A stretch of 15,190 nucleotides of DNA from Calditrichaeota bacterium AABM5.125.24. GTDB lineage: Bacteria; Electryoneota; AABM5-125-24; Hatepunaeales; Hatepunaeaceae. Positions within the stretch are counted from its first letter, which is position 1. Each line of letters begins with the position of its first letter. The notes below the pieces were generated by a model, which was not told the DNA's origin, made no database searches, and worked only from the letters and a program-made list of their open reading frames with translations. The stretch spans positions 1 to 15,190 of the forward strand of contig MWJR01000267.1 in assembly GCA_002127415.1 (NCBI GenBank). Reading direction: 5' to 3'. The position numbers and the translations under genes are program-made. Below are positions 7,868 through 14,548 of the stretch, in pieces.

Positions 7868-8638
7868 ATGACGAGAGTGGACAAGTCGTCAGTTCATGCC
7901 GCATCTCCCGCCGGGGCTGCCCGAACCATCCTGGGAAGCAGATGGATTATTCCGCTGTTGACATTCTTGATTTTGGCGGGATGTGGCGGCGATTCAGGCA
8001 AGAGCGGTGGCAAACTGCCGGCAGGACTCAGGCTGGAGGACTATTATCCGTTCAAGGACAACAGCTACTGGTCCTATGAATGGAAAGACAGCCGCGGCGA
8101 CCGATGGCACGGTTCGCTGACCGTGACCGATCTGCACAAGAGCCGGAGCCTCACGGTCTTCACCGTTACAGACACCACCAGAAAATACGGGGACATCGAG
8201 GTATCGCACTCAGGATACCTGTGGGACGCCGAGGGGTTGAAACACCTGTATCGGGCGCTGTCCAACGGCGACAGCGCCGTCTTCAGGCCACCGCGGATTG
8301 TCCTCCCCGCCAGAACGGACGGCGACAAGACCTACCGCCAGAACTACAACTACGATGTGCTCGCTCCGGACGGGGGTGTCAGGCTCTCAGCCGGTGCCAG
8401 TCAGCAGCAGAAGCTATCGGCGGCGGGAACAGTTAAAGCGCCGAACAAACAGTGGAAAGACTGCATCCAGGTCGAAACGGTTCGAACCGATACATACACC
8501 AACGGCACTACCAGCAAAATTCGCCAGGTGGTCTGGTATTCCAGGGAAGTAGGTCCGGTCAAGGTTCTGACCGGGATACCTCCTGAGTCGCCGAAGCTGG
8601 TGGGGGATATAACTGGCATTCTGACCGCCACGCATTAA
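7868..8638 (+). CDS. Putative lipoprotein of unknown function
   Basis: The 256-residue product has a positively charged N terminus, a hydrophobic segment (about 26-37) and a lipobox LAGC with the lipidated cysteine at residue 39, followed by a Gly/Ser-rich linker. This indicates signal peptidase II processing and membrane anchoring; glycine after the cysteine gives no clear retention signal. The mature part begins DYYPFKDNSYWSYEW, a pattern common in beta-rich envelope lipoproteins of uncultured Gram-negative lineages (YPl..GN.W.Y-type starts), and stays rich in alternating polar and hydrophobic residues that suggest beta strands. I recognise no catalytic motif. The ATG at 7868 has only a weak GGGG upstream, and a GTG at 7877 would also keep the whole signal. 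The gene appears monocistronic. Confidence 0.8.
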   Translation: MTRVDKSSVHAASPAGAARTILGSRWIIPLLTFLILAGCGGDSGKSGGKLPAGLRLEDYYPFKDNSYWSYEWKDSRGDRWHGSLTVTDLHKSRSLTVFTVTDTTRKYGDIEVSHSGYLWDAEGLKHLYRALSNGDSAVFRPPRIVLPARTDGDKTYRQNYNYDVLAPDGGVRLSAGASQQQKLSAAGTVKAPNKQWKDCIQVETVRTDTYTNGTTSKIRQVVWYSREVGPVKVLTGIPPESPKLVGDITGILTATH

Positions 8639-8716
8639 AGCTGTGCGCAGAAACCTCTTCAACCATCGTGATATACTCCTAATTGCAAAAATGCGTGCGA
8701 TGCTTCTAAGTTTATT

Positions 8717-8757
8717 CTCTCCCCTCCGCTCTGCGGAGGGAATTAAAGGGGGGGTAG
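8717..8757. repeat. Palindromic repeat with GC hairpin and G-run tail, intergenic copy
   Basis: CCCTCCGC (8722-8729) and GCGGAGGG (8733-8740) form an 8-bp stem with a TCT loop, followed by AATTAAAGGGGGGGTA. The repeat inside the methyltransferase gene (12277-12365) shares the CCGCTCTGC core and a nearly identical AACTAAAGGGGGGGGTA tail. This copy lies in the spacer about 40 bp before the TPR gene start. It lacks the left half of the coding copy, so it is either a shorter family member or partly degraded. Confidence 0.8.
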
Positions 8758-8795
8758 CAAACGTTCACTGTTAATTGCACTCCTTAACAGGTATT

Positions 8796-9875
8796 ATGCT
8801 CAAAGCGGCATTGAGCTGTTCACTGTTGCTCTGCCTGACGACGAATACCGCCTTCGGAGAATGGAATAAATCTGCAGGTATCGATTCATCTCTGGCGGTG
8901 CGGGTGATCGACCTGGTGGCTTCCGAGCGGTATGATGAAGCCCTGGCCATAGCCGACAGTCTATCGACTAACTACCCTGATTCTCCGGAGGGCTATTTCA
9001 TACGTGCCACAGCGCTGAACGGGCGCTCCATCGACTATGAGGACGAGCTCGACAACGAGGCTCTGGCGGAGGCCTGCCAGCAGGTCCAGACTATCTGTGA
9101 AGGTCTGCTGGAGAAGGGTGATGCGGCGCATCTTCGATTCTACCTCGGAACGATCCTGGGTTACCGCTCGTTTCAGAGTTATCGAAGCGGCGACTGGGTG
9201 AATGCCTACATGCAAGGGGTGCGGGCTGCAAAGCACCTGGAGGCGGCGCTGGAGATCGATTCCACCTGCCGGGACGCCTGCCTGGGGCTGGGAAGCTTCT
9301 ACTATTACCGCAGCAGCCGCGCGGGGTTGCTCCGCAGGGTAGGCATCATATCCGACCGACGTGAACAGGGTCTGGAACTGATACGGCTGGCGGCCCGACG
9401 GGGAAGGTTCTCATTCATCGCCGCGCGCTCGGCTCTGACCTGGATTTCCATCGAGATGGAAGAATTGGACTCCGCCATTACACAGGCGCGCCGGCTGCTC
9501 GAACGCTATCCCGGCAGCCGCGCCTCCCTCTGGTGCCTGGGAAGCGCCTTAATGAAGGCGGAGAAATGGGAAGAGGCGGCCCAAACATACGAGCAGCTCC
9601 TCACCAGTATCCGGAGAGAGTCACGCAACAACCATTATAACGAGGTCGGATGTCTGCATGCCCTGGCTCGTGGTTACGCCGAGATGGGCAGATGGCAGAT
9701 GGTTGTTCGATTTTCCGGCGAGGCGCTCGATCTCAAGCTCGACCCTGGTGTGGCGCGTAGCAAGTCATCTGATATATCGAGACTGAAGCTTCTGCGGAAG
9801 CGAGGTCTGAAAAAAATCGCAAAAGGCAGTGAAACCATTCCCATCACAGATAGACCGGATAAGAAAGAAGATTAG
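8796..9875 (+). CDS. Exported tetratricopeptide repeat (TPR) protein
   Basis: The 359-residue product begins with a signal peptide (LKAALSCSLLLCLTT core, probable cleavage after TAFG near residue 21) and is otherwise helical. TPR-like pairs occur at about 32-65 (RYDEALAIADSLSTNYPDSPEGYF), 140-170 (AAKHLEAALEIDSTCRDACLGLG) and 215-285 (a pair of A/W/Y-rich helices with AEKWEEAAQTYEQLL). The middle segment YLGTILGYRSFQSYRSGDW resembles a TPR family common in uncultured FCB bacteria whose role is not known. Such proteins usually act as periplasmic scaffolds. The ATG at 8796 is chosen because CAGG precedes it and the signal peptide starts there; an in-frame TTG at 8775 would add seven residues. 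The 3' end overlaps the cca gene by 47 nt. Confidence 0.8.
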   Translation: MLKAALSCSLLLCLTTNTAFGEWNKSAGIDSSLAVRVIDLVASERYDEALAIADSLSTNYPDSPEGYFIRATALNGRSIDYEDELDNEALAEACQQVQTICEGLLEKGDAAHLRFYLGTILGYRSFQSYRSGDWVNAYMQGVRAAKHLEAALEIDSTCRDACLGLGSFYYYRSSRAGLLRRVGIISDRREQGLELIRLAARRGRFSFIAARSALTWISIEMEELDSAITQARRLLERYPGSRASLWCLGSALMKAEKWEEAAQTYEQLLTSIRRESRNNHYNEVGCLHALARGYAEMGRWQMVVRFSGEALDLKLDPGVARSKSSDISRLKLLRKRGLKKIAKGSETIPITDRPDKKED

Positions 9876-11337
9876 CGATCAACTGCCAGAGGAGGTGGTC
9901 CAGGTCGCCAGGAAACTGGGGCTTGAGCTTTACGCAGTCGGCGGTTGTGTGCGCGACACGCTGCTCGGAAGAGCTGTGGGGGACATCGACCTGGCAGTAG
10001 TCGGTGATGCAACGCATCTTGCCAGCCAGGTCGCACAGCGCATCAGCACGAGTCAAGTGGTCACCTACACCCGTTTCGGCACCGCACTGGTGCGCACACC
10101 GGAACGAAACCTCGAATTCGCCACCTGCCGCCGCGAAAGCTACCACCCCGATTCCCGAAAGCCGGCTGAGGTCATCCCGGTCTCCATTGAGGAGGACCTT
10201 CAGCGGCGCGATTTCACCATCAACGCCCTGGCGCTGGGGTTGACCGGTCCCCGAGAGAACGAGCTTATCGACCTGTTCGACGGGCTTCGCGATATTGAGC
10301 GCAAAACCCTGCGCACACCCCTCGCCGCCGAGGTGACCTTCTCAGACGACCCGCTGCGCATGCTGCGCGCTGTGCGGTTTGCCGCCGAGTTCGAATTCAA
10401 GATCGATCCCCCTACCTGGAAGGGGATCTGTGACAGCGCCGCCCGTCTGCGCATCATAGCCAGGGAGCGAGTCGGTGAAGAGTTCTGGAAGATGTTGAGT
10501 GGTCCCGACCCGGTTGGAGCTATGAGACTCCTCATCGACAGCGGGATAATGAGCGTAATCACCCCTGAAGTTATGGCTATGTCCGGGGTCGAACAGATCG
10601 GCAGACACCATCATAAGGATGTTCTGCTTCATTCACTCAAGGTGATGCAGCACGTAGCCGAACAGACCCCTGACCCTGTAGTGCGCCTGGCCGGACTGCT
10701 CCACGATATAGGAAAACCCCGCACCAAGAGCTTCGTACCGGGACAGGGTTGGACGTTTCACGGTCACGATGCGGTCGGGGCGCGTATGGTGTGGCGCATC
10801 GGCCGGCGGCTCAGGCTCGGCAAGGAGCCGCTGCGAAAGCTGGTAAAACTGGTGCGCCTTCATATGCGCCCGGTGAACCTGACTGACGAAGGGGTCAGCG
10901 ACAGCGCCATCCGGCGGTTGATGGTCGAGGCGGGCGACCACCTCGACGACCAGCTCATCCTCTGCCGCGCCGATATCACCACCGCCAACCCGAAGCTGGT
11001 GGACCGTTACCTGGCAAACTTCGACGAGATGGCGCGCCGGATGGGCAATGTAGAAGCTCGCGACCGGATGCGACGCTTCCAGTCGCCGGTGCGGGGCGAT
11101 GAGATTATAGAGCTGTGCGGGATTGAACCGGGGCAAGTGGTTGGCGCCCTGAAGGAACGGATCGAAGATGCCATCCTGGACGGTATCATACCTTATGACT
11201 ACGAGGCTGCCAAAAGCTACCTGATGGAGATCAGGGATGAGGTCCTGCACACTGACCCGGCGAAACTATCCGAAGAGCGGCGCGCGAGAGCCAGGGCAAG
11301 ACGGAATATAACCCAGAATTTCAGGTTTCCAGAGTGA
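9829..11337 (+). CDS. cca: CCA-adding tRNA nucleotidyltransferase with HD domain
   Basis: This class II nucleotidyltransferase (502 residues) would add or repair the 3' CCA end of tRNAs in the cytoplasm using CTP and ATP. Visible hallmarks are VGGCVRD (37-43) with the metal-binding DxD at D52 and D54, RRDFTINALAL, the FDGLRDIERKTLRTP and DPLRMLRAVRFA segments of the head and neck, and RERVGEEFWKML. An HD phosphohydrolase-type domain follows, with HHKDVLLHS and LLHDIGKPR (H292, D293). Length and domain order are normal. A pure CC- or A-adding variant cannot be excluded from sequence. The GTG at 9829 lies within the TPR gene's end, with AAGG just upstream; no better start is visible before the active site. 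The window's tRNA-Phe lacks an encoded CCA and so needs such an enzyme. Confidence 0.95.
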   Translation: MKPFPSQIDRIRKKISDQLPEEVVQVARKLGLELYAVGGCVRDTLLGRAVGDIDLAVVGDATHLASQVAQRISTSQVVTYTRFGTALVRTPERNLEFATCRRESYHPDSRKPAEVIPVSIEEDLQRRDFTINALALGLTGPRENELIDLFDGLRDIERKTLRTPLAAEVTFSDDPLRMLRAVRFAAEFEFKIDPPTWKGICDSAARLRIIARERVGEEFWKMLSGPDPVGAMRLLIDSGIMSVITPEVMAMSGVEQIGRHHHKDVLLHSLKVMQHVAEQTPDPVVRLAGLLHDIGKPRTKSFVPGQGWTFHGHDAVGARMVWRIGRRLRLGKEPLRKLVKLVRLHMRPVNLTDEGVSDSAIRRLMVEAGDHLDDQLILCRADITTANPKLVDRYLANFDEMARRMGNVEARDRMRRFQSPVRGDEIIELCGIEPGQVVGALKERIEDAILDGIIPYDYEAAKSYLMEIRDEVLHTDPAKLSEERRARARARRNITQNFRFPE

Positions 11338-12068
11338 CATCTCAACCGGATAATAACGTTTCATCAACAATATCAGGCTGGCTCGACCGGAAGGCAGCGA
11401 GGCTTGCCGGAGTGATCCTGGCACCGCGTCGGACCCTGCCCAGGGTGGCTATCGAGCCGGGCTTCTGGCTGCCGATCCTGATTGTGGCCGTGGCTTATTT
11501 CGGGGTCAGGATGACAATGCTGCCCAATATGCGTGAGCATTATGCATCCGCCGAATTCATCGAATGGTATGCCGAACAGCGGGGTATCAGCCAGGCTCAG
11601 GCCGAACGTGACGTTGCCGGTCTGAGCCGAAAGGCACCGCTGTTGAATGTGGTCGAAGCACCTATGGTGGTCACGGCCGGGGTATTAAGCGTAGCGGTTA
11701 TCATATATCTTATTGGCAGGCTGGGCTACCGGGGTGCGGTCAGGTTCAGATATGTCTTCAGTATGGTAGCCTGGGCGACTGTTGTAAGCGCCATACCGCT
11801 GTTCATCACCATCCCTCTCAAGCTGATCAACACGGACTGGAACTTCGAGACCAGTCCGGCGGCGCTGTTTCCACCCGAACTGATCGGGGGCTATATCCAC
11901 CGGTTCCTGCAGTCTATCGACCTGTTCCTGATCTGGCAGGTGTGGTTATTGGGGATCGGTTTGTCAGCGCTGTATCGGGTCAGCATCCAGCGGGCGCTTG
12001 GGGCAATTGGAACGATATTCATCATCTTTGCGGTGCTGAACGCACTCTTCACAACCCCTGTTCAATAG
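11334..12068 (+). CDS. Yip1-family integral membrane protein
   Basis: The 244-residue product starts with a short polar region and the segment VILAPRRTLPRVAIEPGFWLPILI (about 27-50), the hallmark of bacterial Yip1-domain proteins. Five hydrophobic helices are visible at roughly 44-58, 108-128, 139-162, 195-213 and 222-240. The family has no firm function in bacteria; members often lie beside ABC or RND export genes, as here. The GTG start overlaps the cca stop codon (GTGA, 4 nt), which suggests translational coupling. An AWAT/IP patch in helix 3 and the downstream TolC and ABC genes fit an envelope role, but this is context only. Confidence 0.75.
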   Translation: MTSQPDNNVSSTISGWLDRKAARLAGVILAPRRTLPRVAIEPGFWLPILIVAVAYFGVRMTMLPNMREHYASAEFIEWYAEQRGISQAQAERDVAGLSRKAPLLNVVEAPMVVTAGVLSVAVIIYLIGRLGYRGAVRFRYVFSMVAWATVVSAIPLFITIPLKLINTDWNFETSPAALFPPELIGGYIHRFLQSIDLFLIWQVWLLGIGLSALYRVSIQRALGAIGTIFIIFAVLNALFTTPVQ

Positions 12069-12110
12069 ACCTTTATCGTATATGACGGCTGAAATTTATA
12101 TGAGAGGATA

Positions 12111-12156
12111 GTCGTGGTTGTCCCAACTACGACAGTCGGGCTTGAGACAAGCCCGA
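12111..12156. repeat. Two tandem hairpins covering the methyltransferase start codon
   Basis: Hairpin 1 pairs GTCGTGGTTG (12111-12120) with CAACTACGAC (12124-12133) around TCC, with one G-U pair. Hairpin 2 pairs TCGGGCTTG (12136-12144) with CAAGCCCGA (12148-12156) around AGA, with no mismatch. Only two bases separate them. The GTG start (12114) sits in the left arm of hairpin 1, and GAGAGG (12102-12107) lies just outside it. The structure could hide the start codon from ribosomes. Hairpin 2 shares its core with the hairpin at 5983-6004. Confidence 0.75.
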
Positions 12157-13142
12157 ATACTCTCTCTGGCCTCCTCTATTACGGCGACAACCTGGAGGTG
12201 TTGCGTCATCATATCCAGAACCAGTCGATTGATCTGATCTACCTGGATCCGCCGTTCAATAGCAATCAGAACTATCACCCCCCCATTACTCCACCCCCGG
12301 AAACCAGGGGGAGAAGCCATATACCTCCCCCACCGCTCTGCAGGGAAGGAACTAAAGGGGGGGGTAAAAGCGGTGAGATTCAGGCTCAACCCAGAGCCTT
12401 TGAGGACACCTGGCGCTGGGATGATGCGGCGCTGGCCTTGTTTGAAGAGACGGCCGAGTGCGGGCCTGAGCGGGTTTCACGCGCACTGCGAGCCTTCAGA
12501 ACGCTCCTTGGCGAGAGCGATATGCTGGCCTACCTGTCGATGATGGCTCTGCGACTGGTCGAGCTCAGGCGGGGGTTGAGGCCGACCGGCTCGATCTATC
12601 TCCATTGCGACCAGACCGCCGGTGCGCACCTGCGGCTGTTGATGGATGCGGTATTCGGGCCCGAGAATTTCCTGAACCATATAGTCTGGTGCTACGGGCT
12701 GGGTGGAAGCTCCAGTCGCTACTGGCCCCGCAAACACGACGATATCCTCTGGTACTCGAAGGTGCCCGGACGTCATTATTTCGACGCCGTAAAAATCCCC
12801 GCCACCTCACAACGAATGAAGGGACAGCGCAAGAAGGCCCCCGACTACTGGCATATCCCGACCATCAACAATATGGCCCGGGAGCGGCTTGGCTACCCGA
12901 CTCAGAAGCCGGAGGCCCTCCTGGAACGTATCATCGCCTCATCCAGCCGCGAGGATGACACCGTTCTCGATCCGTTCTGCGGCTGTGGAACGGCCCTCGC
13001 TGTAGCCGCTCGTCTCAGGCGGCGCTGGATCGGTATCGACAACAACCGACTGGCCATTGACCTCACCAGCGAAAGGGTAGGCATCGATATGGTGCAACGA
13101 GTTCATCCCGCAGCAGATCAAATCATAACAAGCCAATTGTAA
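12114..13142 (+). CDS. Orphan beta-class site-specific DNA methyltransferase (N6-adenine or N4-cytosine) with in-frame repeat insertion
   Basis: The 342-residue product has the catalytic motif DPPF at 45-48 (after LIYL) before the AdoMet-binding motif DPFCGCG at 286-292, the order of beta-class enzymes. DPPF favours adenine-N6 methylation. YYGDNLEVL, AFEDTWRWD (95-103), DMLAYLSMMALRLVELRR, YLHCDQTA and LGYPTQKPEALLERI match this family closely. Residues about 55-87 instead come from a GC-run repeat (HPPITPPP... PPLCREGTKGGG) and replace a segment that is normally shorter. The protein ends soon after WIGIDNN, whereas many relatives continue with another domain, so it is a short form. The GTG start follows GAGAGG at 6 nt and is the only plausible one. 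No restriction enzyme is adjacent. TolC starts 1 nt after its stop. The enzyme may be active or decaying. Confidence 0.85.
   Translation: MVVPTTTVGLETSPNTLSGLLYYGDNLEVLRHHIQNQSIDLIYLDPPFNSNQNYHPPITPPPETRGRSHIPPPPLCREGTKGGGKSGEIQAQPRAFEDTWRWDDAALALFEETAECGPERVSRALRAFRTLLGESDMLAYLSMMALRLVELRRGLRPTGSIYLHCDQTAGAHLRLLMDAVFGPENFLNHIVWCYGLGGSSSRYWPRKHDDILWYSKVPGRHYFDAVKIPATSQRMKGQRKKAPDYWHIPTINNMARERLGYPTQKPEALLERIIASSSREDDTVLDPFCGCGTALAVAARLRRRWIGIDNNRLAIDLTSERVGIDMVQRVHPAADQIITSQL
12277..12365. repeat. About 90-bp palindromic repeat with imperfect terminal inverted repeats, inside the methyltransferase CDS
   Basis: The left end ACCCCCCCATTACTCC (12277-12292) is an imperfect inverse of the right end GGAACTAAAGGGGGGGGT (12348-12365). 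An inner stem pairs GGGGGAG (12307-12313) with CTCCCCC (12325-12331), followed by the CCGCTCTGC core shared with the intergenic copy at 8717-8757. It is translated in frame as a Pro-rich then Gly-rich stretch and contains no stop in that frame. I see no obvious target-site duplication. It resembles a small non-autonomous palindromic element. Confidence 0.75.
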
Positions 13143-13143
13143 A

Positions 13144-14523
13144 ATGCTGAACGGAAAAATCTTACCGGCTTTACTGATAACGACTTGCAGCCTGTTTGAG
13201 GCTGGCCTCGCCTCGGAAGCCGTATCCCTCGAACAGTTCCTCCGGTGGAGTGAGCTCCGCAGCCCTTCGCTCCAGCGAACATCGCTCGAACGTGAGCTCG
13301 ACCGTCCGTCGAAGCTGGCGGCGTGGGGGCAGTTCCTGCCGTCGATAAGCGTCGGTTATGAAATTGAACAGTCGTGGTTCTACAACCCCACCTACCTGAA
13401 CCCGGATGGCACGGTGGCAACATATCCACGTGTTGACACTATCCGTGTGAACAACGCTGATACAGTAGTTGTGCAACCGGTGCCGGAAGGGAAGCGGCGC
13501 AACTCGGGGCTCTATCTCCGTTTCGAAGAGCTCCTCTTCGACGGAGGGCGCAACTATCTGAACCTGAAAAACAGCAGTCTAACCCGACAGCTGATATCAA
13601 GTTACCTGAGGGAGGAGCGATTTGCCCTCCGCTCCGAGGTGACGCGAGCCTATTCCCAGACTGTGGCAGCCGAGCGGCGGCTTGATCTGTCCGGCAAGGT
13701 GGTCGATCAACGCCGCCTGCAGCTCGATCTGGCCCGAACCCGTTTCACGACCGGCTCCGTGACCCGTCGGGATGTGATGCAGGCCGAGGTCGATCTGGGC
13801 AGGGCCCTGAGTGACAGCCTGGCTGCAGCGTCGGACGTGCGGCGTGTGTATGAGGAGCTCAACCTCCTGACAGGTCTGCCACTCGACACCAGCTACATAC
13901 TCAGCGGTCTGCCACGACCGTTCGAACCGAGCTGGGATGTTGATTCATTGGCCCGCGAAGCTCTCATCTGTAGGGGTGACCTGAGCACCGTGGAGCTGAC
14001 AACCAGGATAAGACGAAACGAATTCCTGGCTGCCAGAGGAGATTATCTCCCACAGCTCTCCGCCTCATACATCCTGACACGGTCGGAACAGTCAGGCGTC
14101 AACATCCCCTTCACACTCGACCCACGCAATCGATACAGCCAGGTCGGCCTGACCGCCTCGTGGCAGCTTTTCGACAGGTTCACACGCTCTCTGCAACTGC
14201 AGAAGGCGAAGGTGCGACGTCATCAGGCCGACCTTGAGTTTTACGAGCTGACCCAGGCGGTTCATCACCAGGTTCACACCGCCATAGACCGTCTGGCGGC
14301 GCTCTATCAACAGGCCCAGGTGGCCGAGCAGAACAGCCGGTGGGCTGAAGAGACCCTGCTGTTTGAACAGGAGCGTTACCGCCTCGGCAGCGCCACCGTC
14401 ATCGAGCTGGGCGCTGCACAACTGAGCTACATCCAGGCCCGTCATGACCAGATCTACGTCGAAACCGAGTTCCATATCGCACTCGGTGAGCTCGAAATGG
14501 CGACCGGATTGGAGTTGAGATAA
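13144..14523 (+). CDS. TolC-family outer-membrane efflux protein
   Basis: The 459-residue product has a signal peptide (KILPALLITTCSLFEAGLA, cleavage near residue 23) followed by two repeats of the outer membrane efflux protein (OEP) fold, seen as long coiled-coil helix pairs (about 155-240 and 355-450) separated by strand-rich segments (FLPSISVGYEIEQS near 64; YLPQLSASYILTRS near 300). The trimer is expected to form a beta barrel plus periplasmic tunnel that exports substrates together with an inner-membrane pump. Helix landmarks such as LARTRFTTGSVTRRDVMQAE and ERYRLGSATVIELGAAQLSY are characteristic. The first strand pair carries a longer loop (about 78-122), probably exposed. It starts 1 nt after the methyltransferase stop, has no clear Shine-Dalgarno sequence, and lies 25 nt before the ABC ATPase gene, which fits a shared transcript. 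The substrate is unknown. Confidence 0.92.
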   Translation: MLNGKILPALLITTCSLFEAGLASEAVSLEQFLRWSELRSPSLQRTSLERELDRPSKLAAWGQFLPSISVGYEIEQSWFYNPTYLNPDGTVATYPRVDTIRVNNADTVVVQPVPEGKRRNSGLYLRFEELLFDGGRNYLNLKNSSLTRQLISSYLREERFALRSEVTRAYSQTVAAERRLDLSGKVVDQRRLQLDLARTRFTTGSVTRRDVMQAEVDLGRALSDSLAAASDVRRVYEELNLLTGLPLDTSYILSGLPRPFEPSWDVDSLAREALICRGDLSTVELTTRIRRNEFLAARGDYLPQLSASYILTRSEQSGVNIPFTLDPRNRYSQVGLTASWQLFDRFTRSLQLQKAKVRRHQADLEFYELTQAVHHQVHTAIDRLAALYQQAQVAEQNSRWAEETLLFEQERYRLGSATVIELGAAQLSYIQARHDQIYVETEFHIALGELEMATGLELR

Positions 14524-14548
14524 TGGATCTTAGCTTATCGGACAACTG

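Noticed and set aside
10633..11250. Minus-strand open frame of 205 codons inside cca
   Set aside because: It is fully antisense to the HD and C-terminal regions of a clear CCA-adding enzyme; no independent motif or start signal is visible.
12277..12365. Insertion sequence with transposase
   Set aside because: The element is about 90 bp, encodes no transposase and shows no clear target-site duplication; it is better described as a small palindromic repeat.
12114..13142. Restriction-modification system
   Set aside because: Neighbouring genes are a Yip1 membrane protein and a TolC-family protein; no endonuclease or specificity subunit is visible.
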